Positions 44,254 to 52,732 of a stretch of 64,000 nucleotides of DNA are shown here, in pieces. The stretch spans positions 3,156 to 67,155 of the forward strand of contig DATERL010000085.1 in the NCBI GenBank assembly GCA_035271585.1. Direction: 5' to 3'. The notes below the pieces were generated by a model. It ran no database searches. It was not told the DNA's origin and saw nothing but the letters and a program-made list of their open reading frames with translations. The translations under genes and the position numbers were made by a program. Source of the DNA: Roseimarinus sp035271585 (GTDB taxonomy: Bacteria; Bacteroidota; Bacteroidia; Bacteroidales; Prolixibacteraceae). Each line of letters begins with the position of its first letter. Within the stretch, counting starts at the first letter, position 1.

Positions 44254-45276
44254 ATGGGCTTATTTTCATTTTTAACACAAGAGGTAGCAGTTGACCTTGG
44301 AACTGCAAATACCATCATTATCCACAACGATAAAATTGTGGTCGATGAACCATCAATTGTTACCATCGACCTAAAAACCGATAAAATGGTTGCTATTGGT
44401 GAAAAGGCACGCCAAATGCAAGGTAAAACCCACTCGAACCTAAAAACCATCAGACCATTGCGCGATGGGGTTATTGCCGACTTTAATGCCGCTGAACAAA
44501 TGATAAGGGGAATGATTAAAATGATCAACCCCTCGAACCGTTTGTTTCCACCCGCACTAAAAATGGTGGTTTGTATCCCTTCGGGGAGTACCGAGGTTGA
44601 ATTACGAGCTGTTCGCGACTCGGCCGAACATGCCGGTGCACGCGAAGTGTATCTCATTTATGAACCCATGGCCGCAGCAATTGGTATCGGAATCGATGTT
44701 GAAGCCCCCGAAGGAAACATGATTGTTGATATAGGCGGTGGTACAACCGAAATTGCCGTTATTTCGCTGGGCGGTATTGTTACTAATAAGTCGATTCGCA
44801 TAGCTGGCGACGACCTCACTGCCGACATTGTGGAATACATGCGGCATCAACACAACATTAAAGTTGGTGAGCGCACCGCCGAAGAAATTAAGCTCAACGT
44901 GGGAGCTGCTCTTTCGGAACTCGACGATCCCCCAGCAGATTACATTGTGAAAGGTCCCAACCAAATGACAGCCCTACCGGTTGAGGTACCCGTTTCGTAC
45001 CAAGAAATTGCGCACTGTCTAGACAAATCAATTTCGAAAATCGAAACTGCTATTCTAAGTGCGTTGGAACAAACACCACCCGAATTGTATGCCGACATTG
45101 TAAACCGAGGTATATATCTTGCGGGCGGGGGCGCTTTATTGCGTGGCCTCGACAAACGTTTGGGCGACAAAATAAACATCCAATTCCATATTGCTGAAGA
45201 CCCTTTAAGGGCGGTGGCACGTGGTACCGGTATCGCATTAAAAAATGTTGGTAAATTCTCGTTCCTGATTAGATAG
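44254..45276 (+). CDS. mreB: Rod-shape actin MreB
   Basis: Actin-like filament protein guiding side-wall synthesis. VDLGTANTIIIH (phosphate 1), IYEPMAAAIGIGIDV, MIVDIGGGTTEIAVISLGGI (phosphate 2), YLAGGGALLRGLDKRL (adenosine). N-terminus MGLFSF is an amphipathic membrane-binding start. 340 residues. First of the mreBCD-mrdA-rodA series. Confidence 0.98.
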   Translation: MGLFSFLTQEVAVDLGTANTIIIHNDKIVVDEPSIVTIDLKTDKMVAIGEKARQMQGKTHSNLKTIRPLRDGVIADFNAAEQMIRGMIKMINPSNRLFPPALKMVVCIPSGSTEVELRAVRDSAEHAGAREVYLIYEPMAAAIGIGIDVEAPEGNMIVDIGGGTTEIAVISLGGIVTNKSIRIAGDDLTADIVEYMRHQHNIKVGERTAEEIKLNVGAALSELDDPPADYIVKGPNQMTALPVEVPVSYQEIAHCLDKSISKIETAILSALEQTPPELYADIVNRGIYLAGGGALLRGLDKRLGDKINIQFHIAEDPLRAVARGTGIALKNVGKFSFLIR

Positions 45277-45351
45277 ATCCAGGCGTTTATTTATCTGCAT
45301 ATTACCTTTATGAATATTGCAGTACTGCTGCGTTTTGTTAACGTTGTATAG

Positions 45352-46176
45352 ATGAGGAATTTACTGAACTTTCTGATAAAGTATCACTTTTTTTTATTGT
45401 TTTTGGTGCTTGAGATGTTTTGCATAACACTCATCATAAGATACAATAACTATCAGCAGGTTAATGCATTAAATTCATCAAACGCATTGGCAGGCAAAGT
45501 TTACAGCTCCTATTATTCAGTAGTTGAATACTTTTCACTTAAAAAAACGAATGAAAAAATTGCTACTGAAAATGCCATTTTAAGAGGCAAATTATTGAGT
45601 TATCTGCAATCTGATTTAGAGCGCACCATACAACACTGGGCCGATACTATTACCTTTCGAACCATTTCGGCGAAAGTAATAAACAACTCAGTCAATAAGC
45701 AATATAATTACCTCACCTTAAACAAAGGTTCAAAGCATGGCGTTAAACCCGACATGGGTGTTATTTCGCCCGAGGGGGTTGTGGGGGTTATCCTCAATGT
45801 AAGTGAAAACTATTCAACCGTACTTTCGGTTTTAAACGGACGTTGGTCAATAAATGCCCGTTTGACACAATCAAATCACTTTGGCCCTTTACGTTGGGAA
45901 GGTGGCAATCCTTACATGGCTACCCTTGAAGAAATCCCATACCATGTCAATGTTTTTGAGAACGAAGATGTTGTCACCAGTGGCTTCTCTTCGATTTTTC
46001 CCGAAGGAATCATGATCGGGCGTGTAGTAAAAACCGAACATGTACAAGGTGCTGCATTTCAGAAACTTTGGGTACAACTTTCAACCGATTTTCATCAGTT
46101 ACATTTTGTCGAAATTATTGAGAATGTAAGGAAACAGGAACTAATCGATTTAGAAAATACAATTAGCAATGATTAA
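45352..46176 (+). CDS. mreC: Rod-shape protein MreC
   Basis: Bitopic elongasome scaffold, 274 residues: one N-terminal membrane helix (about 9-29), coiled coil (KKTNEKIATENAILRGKLLS), then the beta-barrel domain with NYLTLNKGSKHGVKPDMGVI and VVTSGFSSIFPEGIMIGRV, typical for MreC. Binds PBP2 in other species. It overlaps mreD by 8 bases. Confidence 0.95.
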   Translation: MRNLLNFLIKYHFFLLFLVLEMFCITLIIRYNNYQQVNALNSSNALAGKVYSSYYSVVEYFSLKKTNEKIATENAILRGKLLSYLQSDLERTIQHWADTITFRTISAKVINNSVNKQYNYLTLNKGSKHGVKPDMGVISPEGVVGVILNVSENYSTVLSVLNGRWSINARLTQSNHFGPLRWEGGNPYMATLEEIPYHVNVFENEDVVTSGFSSIFPEGIMIGRVVKTEHVQGAAFQKLWVQLSTDFHQLHFVEIIENVRKQELIDLENTISND

Positions 46177-46672
46177 GAACCCATTGTGGCATATTATTTT
46201 ATTTGTAACAGTTGTGTTAATACAAGTGCTGTTTATGAATAATATTCAGTTTAGTAGATTGGTAAATCCCTATTTCTATGTTCTATTTATACTTTTAATA
46301 CCAATAAATACACCCCGTTACTTGTTGTTGCTCTCAGGTTTTTTATTGGGATTTACAATTGATATTTTTTCAAATACCCCAGGAATTCATGCATCAGCAA
46401 CTGTATTTATGGCTTTTGTAAGGCCTTTTGTGGTCAATGTTTCAAACGTCGACGAGGACGATACCGTTCTGCCTCCTTCTGTTGCAACCTTTGGTTTTAG
46501 CTGGTTTGTCAGGTATGCCGTTATCTTGATCTTATTGCACCACTTTTTCCTATTTTTTATCGAGATATTTTCAGTTCAAAATTTTTTACAAACATTTTTG
46601 CGTAGTTTCTTTAGTGCAATTTTTACCTTTGTTTTTGTATTAATCAGTCAGTTTTTGATGTTTAGAAAATAA
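46169..46672 (+). CDS. mreD: Rod-shape protein MreD
   Basis: 167 residues, five to six membrane helices, with LVNPYFYVLFILLIPINTPR and GFTIDIFSNTPGIHASATVF matching the family. Overlaps mreC by 8 bases, and mrdA starts 9 bases after the stop, so translation is coupled. Confidence 0.92.
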   Translation: MIKNPLWHIILFVTVVLIQVLFMNNIQFSRLVNPYFYVLFILLIPINTPRYLLLLSGFLLGFTIDIFSNTPGIHASATVFMAFVRPFVVNVSNVDEDDTVLPPSVATFGFSWFVRYAVILILLHHFFLFFIEIFSVQNFLQTFLRSFFSAIFTFVFVLISQFLMFRK

Positions 46673-46681
46673 CAAATCAAA

Positions 46682-48532
46682 GTGAATAGCTTCTCAAAAC
46701 GAAAAAACATTATCATATTTATGTTTGCAACGGCATCGATTGTATTTATAATCAGGCTGTTCTATCTGCAAATAATCGACACTACTTACAAGCGTTCAGC
46801 TACCACCAATATCTTACGCGAAGTGGTTGAATACCCTTCGCGCGGATTAATTTATGACCGAAAAGGAAATCTATTGGTTTACAACAAAGCGACTTACGAT
46901 TTGCTTGTAACTCCTCGCGAACTCACTAGTTTTGACACTTTGCAACTTTGCAATACCCTGGGCGTTTCTACCGATCAGTTTATTCAAGAACTGAATAAGG
47001 CAAGAAAGTATTCTAGATACAAGCCTTCGGTTGTAGTAAAACAAGTTTCGCCTGAGCAATATGCATTAATACAGGAAAAAATTTATAAATATCCAGGTTT
47101 CTATTTCCAATCGCGTACATTAAGAGGCTATACTTTTAATAGTGCATCGCATGTATTTGGTTATGTTGGTGAAGTAAATAATGCTGATTTAACTAATGAC
47201 CCTTATTACAAAAGCAGCGACTATATTGGTGTAACCGGAGTTGAACTTGCTTACGAACAGCAATTAAGAGGCGATAAAGGTGCCCGTTTTTACCTGGTCG
47301 ATGTTCACAACCGTGTAAAAGGCTCCTATAAAGGAGGCGACGACGACAGAACTCCCAAAAACGGTAAAAACCTTGTTACGACCATTGACATAGAACTGCA
47401 AAATTATTGCGAAGAGTTGATGCAAAATAAAGCGGGCAGCATTGTGGCAATTGAACCTAAAACCGGTGAAATATTAGCACTGGTAAGTGCACCTGGCTAT
47501 TCGCCCGAATTTATGGTTGGACGCAACCGTGCGATTCATTTTCCACTCTTGCTAGCCGACACATTGAAACCACTATACAACAGAGCATTGCAAGCACAGT
47601 ACCCTCCAGGATCGACGTTTAAATTGGTTCATGCCCTTATAGGCTTGCACGAAAAAGTGATTAATACAAATACTCGTTTTATGTGTGCTCACGGTTATCA
47701 TGTGGGTTCTTTTACTCAAGCGTGTCACCACAACCAAGAGTTCACGCTAACACCTTCAATAGCCCAGTCGTGTAACGCTTATTATGCCAATACATTTAGG
47801 CGTATTCTCGAAGCACCTCAATTCAAAGATGTAAAACAGGGCTACGAAAAGTGGCGTGAGCATGTGGTTAGTTTCGGTTTTTCAAAAAAAATATGTCCAG
47901 AATTTTCGCAAGAAGCAAGTGGTTTCATTCCCGAATCAGATTACTATCAGAAGAGAGTTTTCCCGGTATCGCGTTGGCGGGCACTTCCTTTAATTTCGTT
48001 GGCAATTGGCCAGGGCGAAGTTCAGATGACACCTGTTCAAATGGCAAATTTAACAGCAATATTAGCCAACAGGGGACATTATTACTTGCCACACGTGGTA
48101 AAAAGTGTAGATAATGAACCCACCAACGACGTTTTTAAAACTCGAAAATACACCAGCATAGATACCTCATATTTCGAATTGATTTTAGACGGGATGGAAA
48201 ATGCTACGAGGTATGAATATGGCGGAACTGCAGCCTACTCGTACATACCTGGAATTCCCTACTGTGGAAAAACAGGTACGGTGCAAAATCCACATGGAGC
48301 CGACCATTCAGGCTTTATTGCTTTTGCTCCCCGTGAAAACCCTCAAATTGCACTGGTTGTTTATGTCGAGAATGGAATTTGGGGAAGCCGATATGCTGCG
48401 CCAATAGCCAGTTTAATAATTGAGAAATATTTAAATAACGAAATACAACCTTCAAGAAAAAACATCGAAAAACGAATGATAGAAACCAATTTACTTTATC
48501 CCGATTATTCGGAGTATAATAAAACTGAATAA
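46682..48532 (+). CDS. mrdA: Penicillin-binding protein 2 (transpeptidase)
   Basis: Class B PBP of the elongasome, 616 residues. N-terminal membrane helix (about 10-28), pedestal domain with YPSRGLIYDRKGNLLVYNKA and ASHVFGYVGEVN, and transpeptidase domain: catalytic Ser311 in STFK, SCN in AQSCNAYY, KTG in CGKTGTVQNPHG. Start is GTG 46682. Works with RodA, encoded one base after its stop. Confidence 0.97.
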   Translation: MNSFSKRKNIIIFMFATASIVFIIRLFYLQIIDTTYKRSATTNILREVVEYPSRGLIYDRKGNLLVYNKATYDLLVTPRELTSFDTLQLCNTLGVSTDQFIQELNKARKYSRYKPSVVVKQVSPEQYALIQEKIYKYPGFYFQSRTLRGYTFNSASHVFGYVGEVNNADLTNDPYYKSSDYIGVTGVELAYEQQLRGDKGARFYLVDVHNRVKGSYKGGDDDRTPKNGKNLVTTIDIELQNYCEELMQNKAGSIVAIEPKTGEILALVSAPGYSPEFMVGRNRAIHFPLLLADTLKPLYNRALQAQYPPGSTFKLVHALIGLHEKVINTNTRFMCAHGYHVGSFTQACHHNQEFTLTPSIAQSCNAYYANTFRRILEAPQFKDVKQGYEKWREHVVSFGFSKKICPEFSQEASGFIPESDYYQKRVFPVSRWRALPLISLAIGQGEVQMTPVQMANLTAILANRGHYYLPHVVKSVDNEPTNDVFKTRKYTSIDTSYFELILDGMENATRYEYGGTAAYSYIPGIPYCGKTGTVQNPHGADHSGFIAFAPRENPQIALVVYVENGIWGSRYAAPIASLIIEKYLNNEIQPSRKNIEKRMIETNLLYPDYSEYNKTE

Positions 48533-48533
48533 T

Positions 48534-49961
48534 TTGAACAGAAAGAACACCATATTTAGCAATCTTGACTGGATTACAGTATTAATCTATGTGTTTATGG
48601 TTATATCGGGCTGGTTAAATATTTATTCGGCCGTTTATAACGAAGAACACAGCAGCATTTTTGACATCAGCCAACGCTATGGCAAACAAATGCTTTGGGT
48701 TGTGCTGAGCTTTGTGCTGGCTTTTTTCTTATTGGTGGTCGATAGTAAATTCTACGTTTCGTTTAGTTACCCAATTTACGGATTCTTTATATTAATGCTG
48801 GTTGTTGTCCTATTTTTTGGACGCGAAGTAAACGCTTCAAAATCGTGGTTGATTATTGGTAATTTTGCAGTACAGCCGGCCGAGTTTGCTAAGTTGGGAA
48901 CATCACTGGCCATAGCTAAACTTTTAAGCGGGCATAATTTCATTTTCAATAATATTAAAAACCAGTTGTCGATTATAGGAATACTGGTTCTACCGATTGC
49001 ATTAATTTTTCTTCAGAACGATACCGGTTCGGCATTGGTTTATGCTATTTTCATTATTCCAATGTTCAGGGAAGGCATGTCGGGATTAATCCTATTTTTT
49101 GCTTTCTTTTTTGCCATTCTTTTTATCGTATCGTTATTATTTGAACCACTTTATGTATTAATAGCTTTATTAATATTAACATTTTTAACCATTATCATAA
49201 TTAGAAAAAAATGGAACGAGTTGGTACCGGGTTTCATTACAATAGCCACATCAACTCTACTGGTATGGTTTATTAGTTTCTTAATTTATAAAAACAAGGT
49301 TGATTTCTACCTGGTTGTATTAATTGCATCGGGAATGAGCGCCTTGGGTTTCTTAGCTTATGCGATATTCAAGCGTGTAAAACACTTGGCACTTATTATA
49401 GGTGTTTTTGTGATGTCGTTATTGTTTACGTTTTCAGTTGAATATGTTTTCGATAATGTTTTGGCATCGCACCAACGCGACCGTATCGAAAATCTATTGG
49501 GGGTTAAAATCGAACCGCTGGGAGCAGGCTATAACGTTAACCAATCGAAAATTGCCATTGGCTCGGGTGGTTTTAGCGGAAAGGGATATTTGCAGGGAAC
49601 ACAAACAAAATACGATTTTGTACCAGAACAAAGTACCGATTTTATTTTCTGTACTGTGGGTGAAGAATGGGGATTTATGGGTTCATCGCTTATCGTACTG
49701 GCCTTCTTATTTTTGTTAATTCGATTGGTTATTTTAGCTGAAAGACAACGCTCGGTGTATAGTCGTGTTTTTGGTTATTGCGTAGCTTCCATCATCTTTT
49801 TCCATTTCGCTATAAATATTGGCATGACCATAGGGGTAGCACCGGTTATAGGTATTCCCTTGCCCTTTTTTAGCTATGGAGGTTCGTCGCTATGGTGCTT
49901 CACCATGTTGCTATTTATTTTCCTACGACTCGATGCAAGCCGCTTAGAACAGCTACATTAA
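48534..49961 (+). CDS. rodA: RodA peptidoglycan glycosyltransferase (SEDS family)
   Basis: SEDS polymerase of the elongasome, about ten membrane helices. Family marks: SKSWLIIGNFAVQPAEFAKL, LIFLQNDTGSALVY (with the catalytic-type Asp in QNDTGSA), KIAIGSGGFSGKGYLQGTQT, FVPEQSTDFIFCTVGEEWGF and GIPLPFFSYGGSS. 475 residues, about 100 more than E. coli RodA (370); the extra lies in the middle helices (about 165-290). Start is TTG 48534, one base after mrdA's stop. Confidence 0.97.
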   Translation: MNRKNTIFSNLDWITVLIYVFMVISGWLNIYSAVYNEEHSSIFDISQRYGKQMLWVVLSFVLAFFLLVVDSKFYVSFSYPIYGFFILMLVVVLFFGREVNASKSWLIIGNFAVQPAEFAKLGTSLAIAKLLSGHNFIFNNIKNQLSIIGILVLPIALIFLQNDTGSALVYAIFIIPMFREGMSGLILFFAFFFAILFIVSLLFEPLYVLIALLILTFLTIIIIRKKWNELVPGFITIATSTLLVWFISFLIYKNKVDFYLVVLIASGMSALGFLAYAIFKRVKHLALIIGVFVMSLLFTFSVEYVFDNVLASHQRDRIENLLGVKIEPLGAGYNVNQSKIAIGSGGFSGKGYLQGTQTKYDFVPEQSTDFIFCTVGEEWGFMGSSLIVLAFLFLLIRLVILAERQRSVYSRVFGYCVASIIFFHFAINIGMTIGVAPVIGIPLPFFSYGGSSLWCFTMLLFIFLRLDASRLEQLH

Positions 49962-50088
49962 GAAAAAGTTAGCATATCGTTTTTCCCTTTCTAAAACCCA
50001 TTTTTTTATGTAAATTTATAAGTCTTTAAAATGAGTGCGATTTATTGCTTTGACACTCATTGAGTTATAAATCTTGTAAATTTTTTTG

Positions 50089-51420
50089 ATGATCTATAAA
50101 GCATATACTTTAACAAATTTCCGTAATATTCCGCAAATCGAAAGATTAAGTAGTAAACAATTAAGAGCGATTGAGGTGGTGGGCAGCGTGTTGCCATTTA
50201 AAGTGAGCAACTATATAATTGACGAACTGATTGATTGGGACAACTTTGAAACAGATCCATTTTATATTTTAACTTTTCCACAAAAAGGGATGCTTTCCGA
50301 AGCACATTTTAAAATTATTGATGACTTACTACACCCCGATGTTGATAAGCAGATTTTAAAAAACGCTATTGAAGAGATCAGACTCTCGTTAAATCCAAAC
50401 CCTGCGGGGCAAGAGCACAATGTTCCCGAATTCGAGGGGAAATCTTTAAATGGGATTCAACATAAATACGACGAAACCATGTTGTTTTTCCCAAGCCAAG
50501 GACAAACCTGCCATGCGTATTGTAGCTTTTGCTTTAGGTGGCCACAATTTGCACTTAACGAATTCAAATTTGCCATGAAAGAGGCCGACTTAATGGTTCG
50601 TTACCTCAAAGCACATCCCGAAATAAGCGATGTGCTGTTTACCGGTGGCGATCCGGCCATTATGAAGACCAAGTTTTTTGAGTATTATTTTAATGCTTTG
50701 CTCGATGCCAATATCCCCAATTTAAAAACCATAAGAATTGGCACTAAATCATTAACTTATTGGCCTTACCGTTTCACTACCGACGACGATGCCGATGATT
50801 TATTACGCCTGTTCGAGAAAACCATCAAGCGTGGAGTGCATATAAGCATCATGGCCCATTTTAATCACTATCATGCTTTAGAAACCGATGCCGTGAAAGA
50901 AGCAATTCGTCGAATAAGAGCTACGGGCGCACAAATACGAACGCAATCGCCAGTACTCAAACATATCAATGACTCGGGCGAGATATGGGCTAAAATGTGG
51001 CGCAAACAGGTCGATTTAGGACTAATCCCCTATTACATGTTTGTTGCCCGCGATACCGGAGCGAAGGAGTATTTCGGCGTTAATCTCGAAAGAGTTTACA
51101 AAATATATAACGATGCTTACAATCAGGTTAGCGGTATTTGCCGAACAATACGAGGCCCCAGCATGTCATGTGACCCAGGGAAACTACACATGGTTGGCAT
51201 TACCGAAATAAAGGGACAAAAGGTTTTCGCTTTACGTTTTATTCAAGCACGAAATCGCGAATGGGTTAATCAACTATTTTTCGCAAAATACAGGCCCGAT
51301 GCTTATTGGTTGAGCGATTTAGAACCCGCTTTCGACCAAGAGAAGTTTTTCTTTATTGATGAACTAAACGATATGCGACAAAGCCAACACGATTTGTGCC
51401 ACGCCGAGGGAGTACACTAA
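50089..51420 (+). CDS. KamA-family radical SAM aminomutase-like protein
   Basis: 443 residues. Radical SAM cluster motif C141-x3-C145-x2-C148 in QTCHAYCSFCFRW, followed by DVLFTGGDPAIM (SAM-binding GGDP). C-terminal part has MSCDPGKLHMVGI, where lysine 2,3-aminomutases have a PLP-binding Lys in a GGxGK-like loop; here DPGK may supply it. Related to lysine 2,3-aminomutase and EF-P-modifying EpmB, but longer than EpmB and without an adjacent EpmA gene. Substrate unknown. Start ATG 50089 is taken over the TTG one codon before. Confidence 0.85.
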   Translation: MIYKAYTLTNFRNIPQIERLSSKQLRAIEVVGSVLPFKVSNYIIDELIDWDNFETDPFYILTFPQKGMLSEAHFKIIDDLLHPDVDKQILKNAIEEIRLSLNPNPAGQEHNVPEFEGKSLNGIQHKYDETMLFFPSQGQTCHAYCSFCFRWPQFALNEFKFAMKEADLMVRYLKAHPEISDVLFTGGDPAIMKTKFFEYYFNALLDANIPNLKTIRIGTKSLTYWPYRFTTDDDADDLLRLFEKTIKRGVHISIMAHFNHYHALETDAVKEAIRRIRATGAQIRTQSPVLKHINDSGEIWAKMWRKQVDLGLIPYYMFVARDTGAKEYFGVNLERVYKIYNDAYNQVSGICRTIRGPSMSCDPGKLHMVGITEIKGQKVFALRFIQARNREWVNQLFFAKYRPDAYWLSDLEPAFDQEKFFFIDELNDMRQSQHDLCHAEGVH

Positions 51421-51427
51421 AAAAAGT

Positions 51428-51460
51428 AAAAGCCTGCTAAGTAAATCTTAGCAGGCTTTT
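51428..51460. terminator. Terminator shared by convergent kamA-type gene and rplT
   Basis: Perfect 14-bp stem (51428-51441 with 51447-51460), loop TAAAT, A/T runs on both sides so it can work in both directions. Confidence 0.92.
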
Positions 51461-51487
51461 TATATTTCACCTAGAATTTTTAACTGT

Positions 51488-51832
51488 TTATTGAACTTTT
51501 TTCACAATTGCTTTAAAAGCAGCTGGATGATTCATTGCTAAATCGGCCAACACCTTGCGATTAATTTCAATATTTTTTTGCTTTAGCAAATTGATAAAAG
51601 TAGAGTAGTTTAAGCCTTCGGGACGAACAGCCGCGTTAATACGCTGAATCCACAATGCCCTAAAATTACTTTTCTTCTTTTTTCTGTCGCGGTAAGCATA
51701 TTGTAACCCTTTTTCGTAGGTATTTTTTGCTACTGTCCACACGTTTTTTCTCGAACCAAAGTATCCCTTGGTTTGCTTCAGGATTTTTTTCCTGCGAGCA
51801 CGCGATGCAACATTGTTTACACTTCTTGGCAT
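51488..51832 (-). CDS. rplT: 50S ribosomal protein L20
   Basis: 114 residues from ATG 51832 (MPRSVNNVASRARRKKILKQ), an exact family N-terminus; a longer frame upstream is not needed. Contains GYFGSRKNVWTVAKNTYEKG and FINLLKQKNIEINRKVLADL. Last gene of the thrS-infC-rpmI-rplT operon. L20 represses this operon in other bacteria through mRNA structure; I did not find a clear operator here. Confidence 0.97.
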   Translation of the reverse strand: MPRSVNNVASRARRKKILKQTKGYFGSRKNVWTVAKNTYEKGLQYAYRDRKKKKSNFRALWIQRINAAVRPEGLNYSTFINLLKQKNIEINRKVLADLAMNHPAAFKAIVKKVQ

Positions 51833-51929
51833 AATTTCAAATTTTAGAGTGGTTAGCGCCTTGTTTATAAACAAGAACTTGCTCAGCTAATTCACTCGGT
51901 TAACTACTAGTTTAACTGTTACAAAAGGA

Positions 51930-52127
51930 TTATTTCATGGCAAGCAACAACTTAACATTGTTCTCGTCCGATTTATCGACCAAGCCCGAGTATGTAAGGT
52001 TGCGTTTGCGCTTAGTGCTTTTTTTAGTCAAAATATGACTTTTATAAGCATGTTTCCTTTTGATTTTACCTGTACCGGTTAGCTTAAAACGTTTTTTAGC
52101 ACCGGCATTAGTTTTCATTTTCGGCAT
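51930..52127 (-). CDS. rpmI: 50S ribosomal protein L35
   Basis: 65 residues, MPKMKTNAGAKKRFKLTGTG and HILTKKSTKRKRNLT are diagnostic. Between infC (23 bases upstream) and rplT. Confidence 0.97.
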   Translation of the reverse strand: MPKMKTNAGAKKRFKLTGTGKIKRKHAYKSHILTKKSTKRKRNLTYSGLVDKSDENNVKLLLAMK

Positions 52128-52150
52128 TATCCTACTTTTTAAAAATTATT

Positions 52151-52699
52151 TTATTTCTTCTTCTTAGGTGAAATAAATATTGTCATACGTTTTCCTTCTA
52201 GTTTGGGCATTTGTTCTAATGCTCCTAGTTCTTCGAGCTCCTGAGCAAATTTCAGAAGGAGAATTTCGCCTTGTTCTTTAAAAAGAATAGAACGTCCCTT
52301 GAAAAAAACAAAAGCTTTTACTTTAGCACCATCTTTCAAAAACTTTTCGGCATGACGCAGCTTAAACTGGTAGTCATGTTCGTCGGTATTGGGGCCAAAT
52401 CGGATTTCCTTAACAACCACTTTTATTGTAGTTGCTTTCATCTCCTTCTGTTTCTTCTTTTGTTGATAAAGAAACTTTTGGTAATCGATGATTTTACATA
52501 CAGGCGGCTCTGCTTTTGGAGAAATCTCCACAAGATCCAAATCCATTTCGTCGGCCATTTTCAAGGCTTTTGGAGTGGCAAACACTCCTGCCTCCTCGAT
52601 ATTTTCGCCAACCAACCGAACTTCCGGTACTCTTATTTGATAATTGATACGATAAGAAATCTCGTCTTTTTTATCATATCTTCTACCTTTTAGTGCTAT
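52151..52699 (-). CDS. infC: Translation initiation factor IF-3, probable AUA start
   Basis: 182 residues when read from ATA at 52699. The conserved IF-3 N-terminus (ALKGRRYDKKDEISYRINYQ, then IRVPEVRLVGENIEEAG) is only encoded if translation starts there: no ATG or GTG occurs between the in-frame TAA just upstream and residue 29, where TTG 52615 would cut off the N-domain start. A strong Shine-Dalgarno AAGGAGGG lies 7 bases before the ATA. E. coli infC starts at AUU, and IF-3 rejects such codons, giving autoregulation; an AUA start should work the same way. C-domain: KEIRFGPNTDEHDYQFKLRH and KGRSILFKEQGE. Follows thrS by 33 bases. Confidence 0.93.
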   Translation of the reverse strand: MALKGRRYDKKDEISYRINYQIRVPEVRLVGENIEEAGVFATPKALKMADEMDLDLVEISPKAEPPVCKIIDYQKFLYQQKKKQKEMKATTIKVVVKEIRFGPNTDEHDYQFKLRHAEKFLKDGAKVKAFVFFKGRSILFKEQGEILLLKFAQELEELGALEQMPKLEGKRMTIFISPKKKK

Positions 52700-52714
52700 A
52701 GTTTTACCCTCCTT
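52697..52714 (-). promoter_or_regulatory. infC ribosome binding site and AUA start codon
   Basis: On the minus strand: AAGGAGGG (52714-52707), 7-base spacer, ATA (52699-52697). Such a complete Shine-Dalgarno is unusual in this window, where most genes have none. It likely compensates for the weak start codon and enables control by IF-3. Confidence 0.85.
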
Positions 52715-52732
52715 AAATTAGTTAGTATTCAG

